Shown here: in pieces, positions 1 through 9,734 of the stretch
Position numbering within the stretch: the first letter of the stretch is position 1
Layout: each line of letters begins with the position of its first letter
DNA from: Blasia pusilla
Taxonomy: Eukaryota > Marchantiophyta > Marchantiopsida > Blasiales
Assembly: GCA_050084515.1 (NCBI GenBank)
Contig: CM114274.1
Span: forward strand, 15,934,001 to 15,998,000
Length of the DNA stretch: 64,000 nt
Direction: 5' to 3'
The notes under the pieces: model-generated
What the model was told of the DNA's origin: nothing
What the model saw: the letters and a program-made list of their open reading frames with translations, nothing else
Databases searched by the model: none
Translations under genes and position numbers: made by a program

Positions 1-2
1 GG

Positions 3-622
3 GAGAAGTTGTCTGTACAGTTGAGACCAGATCATGCAATTGATAGCTCACGGTTGGGAGTACTTGCAGTGGTCACATCAGCCGAGTCGTATGATGTACT
101 AGTTGGAGGAGCAGTATTGTACCCGATGGGTTTTCAGTCTGGGGATGGACGTATGAGCCAGGAGGGTCTTACCCAACAGTGTTAGCATCTGTGGTTGGTT
201 TTAGTGGAGAAGTCACTTGGCCATGAGACTTTTTGGAGGGTAATCTTTCTGCTATGGATTCTCCTGTGCATGAGGAGGTCCCTAGTTTTGCAGCAGTGGC
301 ATCCTCATTGTTGGATGTTCCACTTTGGAGTTCAGGTGGTGCACTACGGCAAGAGGTTGATCGCCTAGTGAAGGAGGCTTGGTGTGAGGCTGTTATACCT
401 CACGAGGAAGAGGAGGCCCCACGGCGGACTCCTACTTCTGATCTAGTTGGGTTATCCCCTTAAGATACTACACCCATTGTATGGCAGTATCCGCCAGAGG
501 GCATTTGTGTGTTAGATCTCTTTAGTGGGATTAGCACTGGTTTGGCTGCAGTGTTGCAGGCCGGTATTCCTGTGTGGAGATACGTGTATGTGGAGCGAGA
601 TGAGACGGCCAACCTAGGATGG
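3..622 (+). pseudogene. Protease-distal linker and methyltransferase motif I, copy A
   Basis: The first 180 bases encode a segment with VLVGGAVLYPMGF, the part that follows the retropepsin core in the other copies (CDFLVGGEVLYRMGF in B). The reading line resumes at 233 with a linker (PLWSSGGALRQEVDRL) and reaches a Rossmann-type VLDLFSGIS near 508-540. That is the S-adenosylmethionine-binding motif I of cytosine-C5 methyltransferases. YVYVERDE follows, in the position of motif II. A stop after the linker (about 461-463) and another near 640 break it. The active-site DSGA of the protease lies before the window. Confidence 0.75.
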
Positions 623-1101
623 CACTATCCACATTTGTGAGTTTTCCCTCATCACATGCCTATAGGAAAGGTGATCACGGGCTTGTATGGGATTCTCATG
701 TGCGACAGTTGGTGGAGCCTAACGCTGATGAGAGAGAGCGTGCGATGGGATTTGCTACTGGTGTGATAGCGGTTGCTTCCATTTATGAGGCTTCACGACG
801 TCATGTGTTGGGTCAGGCCATGGACCTAAATTGTTTGACCTGGATTTTGAGTCTTGGGATGGCCGAGCAGCGTCGACTTCGGACTATGTCTATGGGTCTT
901 CCACCCTTTGTGATGAGCTCGATGGCTACCGGGACGGTAGAGACATCGGCTGGGGGCGAGGAGAATAGTATTTTGCATCCTTTGAGTAAATGGGATGTAA
1001 TGGCTGGGCATGTGGAGTTGGTTGCTCATGCAGGTGGAGGAGTGATTTGCTCAGATGATGGTATAGCTAAGGGAGTACCATCTTGTGAGGGGGTCGCCTA
1101 G
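619..1101 (+). pseudogene. Cytosine-C5 DNA methyltransferase C-terminal part, copy A
   Basis: This frame carries the C-terminal methyltransferase signature: ERERAMGF (motif IX) followed by RRHVLGQAMDL (motif X, where cellular enzymes have a GN pair in the LGN motif). The upstream residues FVSFPSSHAY match copy B. The catalytic motif IV and motifs VI and VIII are missing here. Compared with B and G, roughly 550-650 bases have been deleted near 605-625, joining motif I almost directly to the C-terminal lobe. This copy cannot encode an active methyltransferase. The rest, to 1101, is a low-complexity linker leading to RT. Confidence 0.75.
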
Positions 1102-1139
1102 CAGCCAATGGCGTCATCCTCTCCCTCTAGTGTGCTAGT

Positions 1140-2092
1140 GGAGGAGACTTGGGAGCCATTACTTGGGCCCAAGCTTTAGGGAGGTGAGAAACGATGCTTG
1201 ACACAATTCCTACGTGCTTATAGGAGTTGTTTTGCCTTTAGCATGAAGGAATTGGGTGCTTTGGTTGGACCCGGTATACGGATTGATTTGGCTAGTGATT
1301 TTGCCAATCTTCCGTTGTCCCTACCGATATAGTGATATGGAGAGGGACCTGATTGAGAGTAGGACGTTGGACCTTTTGGAGGTTGGATTAGTGGAGTTGT
1401 CGCATGGAGAGTATGCATCAACCACTCTCATGCCTGCTAAAAAGGATGTGCATGGCAACTACACGGATAGGCGGATGTGTGGAGATTACCGTCCTATCAA
1501 TCAATAGACCAAGGCCAATAAGTATGCCATGCCTACACCTGAGGAGATCTTTGATGTGGTGGGACAGGCAAAGATTTTTAGTACTTTGGATCTTTGGGCA
1601 AGATACCATCACTTGCCAATTCGAGAGAGTGACAAGGCCAAGACAACATTTTGGGGTATCAACTCTCATGGCAAGGATTGTTTGTACCAGTGGAAGTTCT
1701 TACCCTTTGGGTTGAAGAATGCACTTGCCGAGTTTCAGAGAGTGATGGACAGGATCCTAGCAGGGTCAGATTTTGTTTGATGTTACATTGATGATATCTT
1801 GGTGTTCATTAATATAGTGGAGGAGCATCAGATACATTTGCAGATTATGTTTGAGCGGTTGAAAGCTCATGGTCTACGTTTGCATCCAGGAAAGTGTAAG
1901 TTCTTCCATGAGGATGTTGAGTACTTGGGTCATGTGATCTATCCATGTGGTTTGGGAGTTCAACAAGCAAAGGTGGAGGCTATTGCACTTATTCCTCGTC
2001 CGGTAGATGTGAGTAGAGTTCGGGCATTCATGGGATTAGCGAACTACTATCGGAGGTATGTAAAGGATTTAGTGCTATGGAAGAGCCTTTGA
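1140..2092 (+). pseudogene. Reverse transcriptase, copy A
   Basis: Gypsy-type RT signatures appear in order: PAKKD with the following DRRMCGDYRPIN, then FSTLDLWARYHHLPI, FLPFGLKNALAEFQRVMD, the catalytic YIDDI box near 1783-1797, the thumb-side HPGKCKFF, and the connection motif RAFMGLANYYRRYV. Stops sit after DYRPINQ (TAG) and immediately before CYIDD (TGA). The TAG is also present in copy B but is CAG in copy G, consistent with C-to-T decay. A frame change near 2080 leads into RNase H. No active enzyme is possible. Confidence 0.9.
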
Positions 2093-2709
2093 ACCAATGG
2101 CTGAAATTATATCAGGAGTGGCACTGGGAAGATGATCAAGAGAGAGCTTTTGTGGAGCTCAAGGCCCAGTTGATGATGGCGCCTATCTTGAGGAGACCTA
2201 TCAGAGGGCGCCCATTTCAGTTACATATTGATTGGAGTAGGTTGGGACTTAGACCGGTGTTGACACAACATGATGATGAGCACATGGAGTTTGTGGTGGC
2301 CTATGCAAGTCGTTCGAATAATGCAACAGAGTCGCGCTACAATTCATATGAGGGAGAGTGCTTGGCAGTAGTGTGGGCTATGGCACACTTTAGATATTAC
2401 TTGTTTGGCACAAAATTTACCCTTGTTGTTGATCACCAACCGCTCAAGTGGTTGATGGAGTCTGACAAGCTTACAGGGAAGCTTGCACGGTGGGCTCTTA
2501 TCTTACAGGAGTATGACTTCCAGGTGGTACATAGACATGGAGTTGCCAACCTTAGTGCTAATGGGTTGAGTAGAAACCCATGTACTAGCCAAGAGTATGC
2601 AACTGGGCTAGATGGCATGGCGAGGTTGATGAGGAGATGGTGCCAGGTTGGCATGCATCCGCCTTTTTATGTTGGTAAGGGGTGGACTCTAGTATGGAGG
2701 ACCACATGA
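2077..2709 (+). pseudogene. RNase H domain, copy A
   Basis: After the RT connection this frame shows the Ty3/gypsy RNase H fold: FQLHIDWSRLGL with the first catalytic aspartate, VAYASRS, YEGECLAVVWA with the catalytic glutamate, FTLVVDHQPLKWL with another acidic residue, and the C-terminal end ARWALILQEYDF followed by a degraded DGLSR motif (NGLSRNP). It runs in one frame for 210 residues and is the least damaged piece of copy A. It would remove the RNA template during reverse transcription. Confidence 0.85.
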
Positions 2710-2894
2710 CATCTTACTCTAGTCAGAGGGTAGATGGCCAGCCTTCAGATCCTAAGGTTGGAGATGGTGGTACGAATCAACGTGATATTCATGATGATGC
2801 GTTGGTGTTGGAGTTCCTACGGACCAGTAGGGTGCCAGGCATAGTGAGTGCCAAGGAGCGAGACCGTGTTCTTCAACGTGCTAAGAGATATTGA

Positions 2895-3800
2895 TTGGAG
2901 GGAACACATATTCTTCGTGTGTGGGAGGATGGTAGAGTACGAGTAGTGCCGCATTTGGCTCAGAGAGAGCGCATTGTGCGACATGTCCATGAGGAGTTGG
3001 GACATTTTGGGGTAAAGCATACGTATAGCTTACTCCTTGGTCAGTATTGGTGGCGTGGCATGCATACTCAGGTGCAGCAGTTGGTGTCACGTTGTATGGT
3101 TTGTGATCGGGTGAGGACATCATTCAATGCCCCTACACCACAGTTACACCCCTTGCCCATTATGGGTTGGATTACCGTTGGAGTGTGGACTTTGCGGGAC
3201 CGTTACCGTTGATTGTACGACATCATCGATATGTGTTGGTGATGGTGGAGCACTTCTCCAAGTGGATTGAGTTGGTGGCATTACCTGACAAGGCAAGTGA
3301 GGGAATGGCGTATGCGTTTCTTGATAGAGTGCTTGGTCATTTTGGTGCACCATCTGAAGTGCTGACCAACCAGGGTACAGAGTTTGAGGGTGAGTTTCAG
3401 GTCTTGTGTGACAAGGCGTTGATTGATCATCGGACCACGTCTCGAGATCATCGAGAGGCGGATGGTTTGGCTGAGCGTGTGGTTCAGACGGTGAAGAGGG
3501 CATTTCGCAAGTATGGCCTACAGAAGGGGCATCTTGGAGACTGGGATATTCAGTTGCCATGGTTAGCCATGGGGTATAGGTTCAGTCGCCAAGCATCCTT
3601 GGCTTCCTTCTCACTTTATTTTATATTATACGGCCAAGATCCAGACTTGCCAACAACAATTCATCGGGAGTCTAGTGAGGTGGTGAACCTTGATGACCCA
3701 GAGATGTGGATGAGAGTGTGTGTTCTCAACGGGCAGAGCTCTTTCGGAGAGTTATGCCAACAACCTTTGAGAATCTTGCCATTGCTCAACACAGGGGGGT
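2895..3800 (+). pseudogene. Integrase zinc finger and catalytic core, copy A
   Basis: The amino-terminal HHCC finger is seen as HEELGHFGVKHTY and CMVCDRVR (about 2985-3115). The core follows as WSVDFAGPLPL (first Asp), then EVLTNQGTEF, then EADGLAERVVQTVK (Glu). The second catalytic aspartate is Asn here, whereas copies B and C have LTD at this place. A frame change near 3166 separates finger from core. Another near 3700 precedes the C-terminal domain. The copy is therefore integration-dead in at least two ways. Confidence 0.88.
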
Positions 3801-3803
3801 ACG

Positions 3804-4229
3804 TTGCGGTATGCAACCATTCGGGGTGGAGGTTATCGACCATCGATTCGTAGGTTCCATGTGGGGGACTATGTCTATTTGCAGCAGATTGCACCGACAA
3901 CGTTGGATGTGACGGCAGGCCGCACTATTTTACGAGTGCGCGAGATGTTAGCTTATGGAGTTCTCATGTTGGAGGGTCGTGATGGAGTTGTTTGGAAGGA
4001 CCACGTGCGTAATTGTGCGGCATGTCATATTCCAAATGTAGATGGTACTGTTGACCCAAGCTTAGCCATGATATGTACTAGCTTGAGGTGCATGTTGTGT
4101 GGGTCTGCTGGTAACGCAACCCGTATGTTGGTGTGTGATTGGTGTTCTAGGGGTTGGCACATAATATGTTTGACTCCACGTATGGATGTTGTTCCTACTG
4201 GAAGGTGGGTTTGTCCTCGATGTACTTAG
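3804..4229 (+). pseudogene. Integrase SH3-like tail fused to PHD finger, copy A
   Basis: A 141-residue open frame begins with the small-barrel C-terminal domain of gypsy integrase (HVGDYVYLQQ, ILRVREMLAYGVLMLEG, WKDHVRNC). It ends with a C4HC3 PHD finger. The ligands are CMLC, a second pair in CDWC, then H-x2-C in WHIICL, and the final pair in WVCPRC; all eight are present. The stop follows within a few residues, so the finger is the true carboxyl end. In chromoviruses a chromodomain sits here instead and guides integration to marked chromatin. By analogy a PHD finger could read a histone H3 tail, but that is inference. Confidence 0.88.
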
Positions 4230-4362
4230 GAGAGGTAGATGACTTGATCTTTGCATGATATGGATTACATATGTGCGACTAACGATGGGGCGACATTGCA
4301 CCCGGCCTTCTGATTCGTGCACCCACGAAGGTGTATAGCATGTAGTAGATGTATAGGGCTAC

Positions 4363-4529
4363 CTGGGAGTAAGAGGGACCTAACTGCCAGTTAGAGGGAC
4401 CTAACTGCCAGTTAGGGGGACGAGTTGTGGTACACTTGTGTTTTTGGATGCTCTCGTCTATGTTATTTAGGTATGTGAGTATGGTATGTCAGCGATGTAT
4501 GTTGTATGACGATGTGGATTCGAATGACA
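4363..4529 (+). repeat. Duplicated polypurine-tract region and extra LTR-tail segment (S), copy A
   Basis: Downstream of the PHD stop a unit with AGAGGGACCTAACTGCCAG is present twice in tandem and ends in a purine run (GTTAGGGGGA). It is the likely plus-strand primer. It is followed by a segment S starting TGTGG at 4426 and ending ATGACA at 4529. S matches the last part of the LTR (repeated from 4901), so the internal region carries an extra copy of the LTR tail just before the LTR. The same arrangement is seen in copies C, D and F. Confidence 0.6.
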
Positions 4530-4531
4530 AT

Positions 4532-5004
4532 TGTCATGACCATACGGATTATGTTATAGAGTATAGTGTGCTAGTAGAGGCCATACCTTATGTAGGGCCG
4601 TAGTGTATAGGTAGAGATGCGGTTTCATACATAGGATTGGGGGTTACTCAGTTGAGGATGACTTTTCTAGTAGGGCCCGCTCTTAGGTTGGAGGATATAG
4701 TGTGGAGTGCACTCAAAGAACAATTAGTTCTTTGAGTTGAGCCTGTTGCATTGGGAGTTAGCCTTGGTAGTGAGTAGAGCTCTTGGCTATGGTGGTTCCC
4801 GCAAGCTTTGACTTGGATTCTCCCATCGTGGAGTGGGTTTGGCTCGATTGTATGTGATTCTATACGTGTTTTATGATAGTAGATATTTCACGGATTTCAT
4901 TGTGGTACACTTGTGTTTGTGGATGCTCTCGTCTATGTTATGTAGGTATGTAAGTATGGTATGTCAGCGATGTATGTTGTATGACGATGTGGATTTGCAT
5001 GATA
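4532..5004 (+). repeat. LTR shared by copy A (3') and derivative D (5')
   Basis: The segment starts TGTCATG, directly after ATGACA and a 2-base spacer AT, and ends near GCATGATA at 5004, where its final 104 bases repeat the S segment at 4426-4529. It is followed by a leader that matches the leader of copies B and F (TTACCCCTTCAAGTC near 5118). It therefore serves as the 3' LTR of A and the 5' LTR of D. At 473 bp it is shorter than the LTRs at 6391-7022 and 37692-38312, so it has internal deletions. Confidence 0.65.
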
Positions 5005-5536
5005 GTGGTCCATGTTTGTTGATGGAAGATTTGACGTGTTGGTGGTGTTGCGGAGGTTGCTCTACCACATGGAGGAGTGAGTGTTGATGATGCAGTTGGT
5101 TGGCGGACGTGAACATGTTACCCCTTCAAGTCCTTTTTCCTGCACATATCTTGTATGATTGAGAGTGTTGAGTAACAGGTAGTTACTGGTGCTAGATGGG
5201 TGTAGCGATAGTGACGAGTGTAGACTCCTTTCATGTGTAGCATATTGGTGGATATACATCAGTTGCCGAGTAGGGGTACCGTGTATGACCTTAGAGCGTC
5301 AATAGTTTAGGTGAGTTAGTCGCACGGGAGGTTGAGGATGAGCTCGAGTGTTCAATGAGCGTGAGGCCGAGTGTGTCATCATGGAATTGGCATAAGCATA
5401 TGTGAGTTAGTGAGGAGTGTGAGTGGCCATGGTGAGTATGAGTGCTTGAGTGGGTGAGACCGTATTGTCATCGCAACGTTCTTTCAGAGTTCGGAAGAAT
5501 GGGGTAGTACAAATAGTGGTTGTGGAGTGACATGGA

Positions 5537-5818
5537 GTGTTGTGGTATCGAAGGGTTTCGAGTGAGGAGCCACCCCGACTCCCATCCGTGGCTGGATCAT
5601 CATCACTAGACAATGGGTCGGGTGACGAGATCTCAAATGGGGATAGTGATACGTGGAGAGAGATGTATGATGTGTTGGTAGGGAGTACGGTGTTGTATCC
5701 CCTTGGGCTCATTTTGGATTTTTGGGAGGAGATGGTTTATTATTGGCCAGGATGGCGATCAAATGATGGCCGGATGAGCCATCTATGGATGTTGTTTGTA
5801 GGGGGTAGTGGTGGTTGA
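5537..5818 (+). pseudogene. gag start fused to post-protease segment, derivative D
   Basis: The frame opens with EEPPRLPSVAGSSSLDNG, matching the gag amino terminus of B and G (PPRSPSVLSSDKGE in B). It then passes directly into YDVLVGSTVLYPLGLILDFW, which belongs after the protease. More than 2 kb of gag, nucleocapsid and protease has been deleted at this junction. The joined frame looks open only by chance, and no function is proposed. Confidence 0.6.
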
Positions 5819-6054
5819 CCAGGTGAGGATACGGTGACCACGTTGGCAACATTCATCGGTGGTGTTAGCTGATCAGGAGGTTTTGGGGAGAGGAGCACAC
5901 ATGCGGAGGACATTCCCATAGCAGATAGTCCCACAAAGAGACATGCCATGATGGGTGTCTCTTCCCATGGTAGGTAGCTTCATTATCAATGTTGGGGACG
6001 AGTGTTGAGATGCATGGAGTGCAGAAGAGCTCGTAAGGCAAATGTGGAGCTTTG

Positions 6055-6135
6055 CCTATGTTTGGAGCAGGGTACGAGAGTGTTAGATCTCTTTGGAGAG
6101 ATCAACACGGCGGGTTGCTACAATGTGGCAATGTT
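6055..6135 (+). pseudogene. Methyltransferase motif I remnant, derivative D
   Basis: A short stretch reads RVLDLFGEINTAG, matching motif I of the family methyltransferase (VLDLFGGISIG in B). The sequence breaks off within 40 bases and runs into the 3' polypurine region near 6215. Confidence 0.55.
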
Positions 6136-6390
6136 ACGGGGATGACGGCATAGATGGTGCTAGATGTATACATGATGGAATATCATGTCAAGTACATAGG
6201 TGTTTATTATTTGGAGTTAGGGGGACCCAACTTCCAACTAGGGGGGCGATTGTGGGGTCTTGACGGATATGCGTGAAGGTATTTTGTTTATGTGTGGATC
6301 TGCCCGTATGTTGGGGAAGATCAATGTTGTGTCGTGTGTAGATGTGACAAACGATGTGGATTGTGTAGCGATGTGTATGCGCATGACAAC

Positions 6391-7022
6391 TATTACATCT
6401 TATTTTGACGTAGGAAGAGTTCTATCGCGTTGATGGCGTAGAGAGTCAACGGGGTGTTCGGGTGTAACTTCGTCCCGAGATGTCGGATGAGGTTGGAAAT
6501 AAGTCTATTGTGTCGAGAACATCGTTTATGGAGATTTCCCTATTTTGGTTTTAGTCTATCAAGTGACGCGTTGAGCGAGTCAACGGTCACCCTTAACCTG
6601 TGCACGTAGGTTATCATTGGTAGGGTATTTTTGGGGGAAGAGCCTTTTGGCTCTTCCCAGGATATAAGAGTGAGGACGATGGCTTTCCCAAGCCATCTTT
6701 CTCATGTTGAGCCTTAGAAGCACCTCTCTTGCATAGACGTGTGTGCGTGTGGAGGAGTTAGGATGTTAGCATCCGGATTCCCTCATAGCAGAGGATGGAA
6801 GTGATTTAAAATACCGATGTAGATTCACGAATGGAGTTTTAGGTCGGGTGAGTTATTTTTACCACTCATATTTTGTTGTGGGGTTTCGGTGTATATGCAT
6901 GAGTGTATTTCGTTTATGTGTGGATCAACACATATGTTGGGGAAGATCGGTGTCGTGTGGTGTGTAGATGTGTAGATGTGACCAACAATATGGGTTGTGT
7001 AGTGATGTATTTGCGCATGACA
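6391..7022 (+). repeat. 3' LTR of derivative D
   Basis: The LTR begins at a degraded TGTCA-type start (TATTACATC) after the S-segment end ATGACA plus a 2-base spacer. It ends GCGCATGACA at 7022. Its last 146 bases (from 6877) repeat the S segment at 6251-6388. Inside are a TATA-like site and two compact hairpins near 6635-6700, the expected place for transcription start and 3' processing signals. The flanking bases to the right belong to element E, showing that D inserted into E. Confidence 0.6.
6661..6670 (+). promoter_or_regulatory. TATA-like box in LTR of D
   Basis: GATATAAGAG lies directly after a 10-bp hairpin (6635-6644 with 6649-6658, TTTT loop) and just before a second hairpin (about 6679-6698, TCCC loop). 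This is the plausible core promoter and R-region of the LTR. The call is based on position and motif only. Confidence 0.4.
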
Positions 7023-7172
7023 TCCTTATATATATGATGTTGACTCATTCCAATAATCCTAGGAAAATCCTATCGAGTTTAACACTACTCCTCCAACCAA
7101 GACGTTATATGATTCATCATTGGTCATTATCGCCTTGGCTCGCACCAGGGACTAGTCTAACGGATGTCATGG

Positions 7173-7401
7173 TCAAATCCTCACCACGATCTCATGTTGA
7201 GTGATAAATTGCATTGTACTCACTCCACCTAAGGATTTTTGTATCTTGAATGGACAATACTCCATATTGGCCCTCGCTAGACCCAATCCTATAAATTCCG
7301 CTTTCCCAAACATTAGGGATTGCGCTCCCGAATCTAAAAAGACGTGTTTTGGACAAAACATTTAGCCTCTTGGACTCACCAAATGGAAGACCTCTCCCCA
7401 A
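7173..7401 (-). pseudogene. Retropepsin fragment, copy E
   Basis: The minus-strand frame includes a DSGA catalytic tetrad in FLDSGAQSLMF, followed by LGLARANMEYCPFKIQ, matching LGLTRADVERCPFRI in copy B. This is the aspartic protease that matures the polyprotein, active as a homodimer. The fragment is cut on both sides by frameshifts. Confidence 0.7.
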
Positions 7402-7570
7402 TTATCAGGCAAAAGAACACTTGGAGAAACCATGGAAGGATTTACTACGGGTCTAGCAACCGCAACCTACCATGACGCTCCAAGCACAAACTTCAAGTGC
7501 AAATCCATTACCTCCTCTATAACCACATCTAAATTAAACGCGAGGCAATGACACCATCTCCATGCTCACA

Positions 7571-7572
<2 letters not shown>

Positions 7573-7622
<50 letters not shown>
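7573..7622 (+). repeat. (CT)n microsatellite
   Basis: A run of about 25 uninterrupted CT units sits at the junction between the protease remnant and the LTR remnant of element E. Confidence 0.95.
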
Positions 7623-7625
<3 letters not shown>

Positions 7626-8067
7626 CAAACCAAACCAAACCCACTATCCTAATGAGAGGCTTTGATTACTTACAAGGCAAGGAGGACCATAACTTTGCCG
7701 CCTCATGCCTACATGTTCAATAAACAGAGAATGAGCTCCAAAGCTCCCTCTCCTTGGGTATACCCCCTTCCCTCTCCCAAGCTCTCCCCATAGTAACCTA
7801 TGCTTGCAAGTCATCTCCTTGGTTCTTAACCTACTTTAGGGTATCCACGATCACTTCCCAAAGTGGGAAGTAATCTCTACGCATAATTATAACTTACCAA
7901 AAATAGTAAGTTTGTATAGCTAAAAAAAAAACCGAAACGAAGGGAAAACCTGCTCTCTCAAGTTAATGGAGGCCTCAATAGGAATCCTTGACTATTTAAG
8001 GCTGTCTTCTAATATCCTTAACGACGCTCCATTATGAACTCAACAATCCATCCTAAAAGATATAACA

Positions 8068-9445
8068 ACATCTTGTAGCTCATTATGTGGAAGAAATAAG
8101 TGGGGAAGCGCTACCAAATTTTTCGCAGGAGTTGAGGCCATGGGCTGCACGACAATCGATGACTATCTCATATCGAAGGTTGGATGAAGGATTAGATCCA
8201 AAGATGTCGTAGAATGGGAAGTTGTGCATACTGTCAAAAAAGCAATGCACGATATTGACATCTGAGGACAAAGTTGCGGCCAATTTTGCTTGTTGCCATA
8301 GCCATTGTGTGAGTGAAATTTACAAATCCCTAGGAAAAATCCTTAGTTGAGAAGTTGAAAATAAAATTCATTTTATCTTAGTGAATAGGATAATGGAAAA
8401 ATATAATTGAGGTTGAAGGTGAGTGACAAATATATTTAGGAGGGGTTGACCCGTTGCTTTGGAGTTAGTGGGGAATTCTTTATGTGGAATGGAATTTTAA
8501 GGATCTTTGTAGTTGAAAAAAAAAGTTTGGTAGGGGCTCGCATTTTGTCAAGTCATGTCTTTGAAGGGGTATAGTTCTAGGTCAAGTTTCCTCTACACTC
8601 CTTTGGCGATGGTCCCCAGCCAACCAATTTTTTAGCCCGACCCTTGCATTATGGCCCTTCTTATTCACCGGTGTGATCCCTAGCCTACAGAACTACCCTA
8701 AATTGTGTCATTAGCACCCTGCCACATTACTATAACTATCAAGAGTGCTAGCCATTTCCGTAGTACAAGAGGAGGGGAGGGGGGAGTGCGCACTCTAGCA
8801 CCATGGCTCCAACTACCATGCGCAACCAACCTATCCGTAGTCTAGGCTCTTCTCACTGTCGTATATACGTTGTACCAACGTGGCTATAGCCGCACCTTCC
8901 GTCTCCAGGCCAGCGATGAGAGCTCGTGGCTACTTGACCCTCCTGGCTTAACTTAGTGTCCCACTTCATCCAGAGTTGACGCACCCGTCCTACTAACTAT
9001 CCGCCACGATTTGTGCTCACCTTCCGCAATCTGTGCTCATGGTCCCTACTACGTCAGCTTGCCTACCGTGGTCCAACCTATATTGGTGACGAGGCCTTTA
9101 AGTATGTTGTTTCACCTTTGACCCTACTTCCTTATAACAGCTTAATTGCCGTGGAAGCGGCTCCCTCGCAGGTCATGCCCAATGTTGGCCACATGTGGGT
9201 TGTTGAAATTGTTGTCAACTAGGGAGCCGTAAGTTTCGTCCCTACTTCCGTCATGAGCCGTTCAACTCCATTAGTGGGCCACTATAGTCAATTATTTTCT
9301 GTGAGTTCTAGCCAATAATATGTGACCTTGTGATTTATGGGGCCTGAGTTTTTCTCCCGCTTTGCTATGCCTTGAGATTAGTAACCGCTCGATGACGATT
9401 GAGTGTTGTGTCATGACGCGTTGCCGATTGCCACACTGTGCCATT
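8068..9445. other. No gene recognised
   Basis: I see no conserved coding sequence here. Short open frames on both strands have no recognisable motif and overlap each other. The part from about 8560 to 9400 is GC-richer than its left flank and may be the 5' LTR or flank of element F, but I could not align it. Confidence 0.5.
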
Positions 9446-9734
9446 CAAGGTTGCATATGGACAAGTTCCATGTCCGTGCTTTGGAAGGACTTGTCCATAT
9501 GGACCCCATCTTCCCCTTCTTTCTCATTCCCGCCACTTGCCTTCATGTTCCATACTTTCTCGTTTCTTCCTCCCTCCACCTTCAATTCCTCCCCCCTTAT
9601 TGCCCCACTTGCCCTTTACCTACCTTCCATCATAAGCCTATAAATGTGGGCCCCACCTTTTATAATTCATGTCCGTGGGCATGTGCAGACTTGTCTGTCA
9701 TAAAGACAAACTTATCCATTTTTGTGCAACCATG
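9446..9734. mobile_element. hAT-like MITE, 289 bp
   Basis: The element starts CAAGGTTGCATATGG and ends with GTGCAACCATG, an imperfect terminal inverted repeat. It is flanked by 8-base direct repeats GTGCCATT (9438-9445) and GTGCCCCT (9735-9742), six of eight identical. It contains an internal inverted pair (CATATGGACAAG near 9454 and CTTGTCCATATG near 9490) and a TATA-like TATAAATG near 9641. It has no coding capacity. Its termini resemble those of the 151-bp element at 36235. Confidence 0.6.

Larger units (their letters stand above)
1..4531 (+). mobile_element. Ty3/gypsy copy A with methyltransferase and PHD finger (5'-truncated by window)
   Basis: This is the downstream part of a Ty3/gypsy retrotransposon. 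On the plus strand it shows the tail of the protease region, a cytosine-C5 methyltransferase with an internal deletion, reverse transcriptase, RNase H, integrase and a terminal PHD finger. A polypurine stretch and an LTR follow. The order matches copies B, C and G on the other strand, so the arrangement is a family trait. The coding line is broken by stops, for example near 463, 1505, 1779, 2092 and 2892. The copy is therefore dead. Its 5' LTR and gag lie upstream of base 1. It is joined in tandem to derivative D through the LTR at 4532-5004. Confidence 0.9.
4532..7022 (+). mobile_element. Ty3/gypsy deletion derivative D
   Basis: D has two LTRs (4532-5004 and 6391-7022), an untranslated leader, and only scraps of coding sequence: the start of gag, the post-protease segment and methyltransferase motif I. 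Everything from the middle of the methyltransferase to the PHD finger is gone. The polypurine stretch near 6222-6250 (ending in a GGGGGGCGAT run) and the extra S segment (6251-6388) are retained. It lacks all enzymes and could only have moved with proteins from a complete copy. Its right end at 7022 abuts minus-strand element E. Confidence 0.7.
7023..8067 (-). mobile_element. Ty3/gypsy remnant E (minus strand)
   Basis: From 7032 to about 7570 the minus strand carries the protease and post-protease region of the family: VFLDSGAQSLMFGKAEF matches the retropepsin active site of B. A CT microsatellite follows, then an LTR fragment (7625-8067) whose start, on the minus strand, is TGTTATATC. Gag is absent. 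The rest of E should lie left of the inserted A/D tandem, outside the window. Confidence 0.7.

Noticed and set aside
4833-5087. Open frame of 84 codons with many hydrophobic residues
   Set aside because: It overlaps the shared LTR of A and D and its frame is not conserved in other LTR copies.
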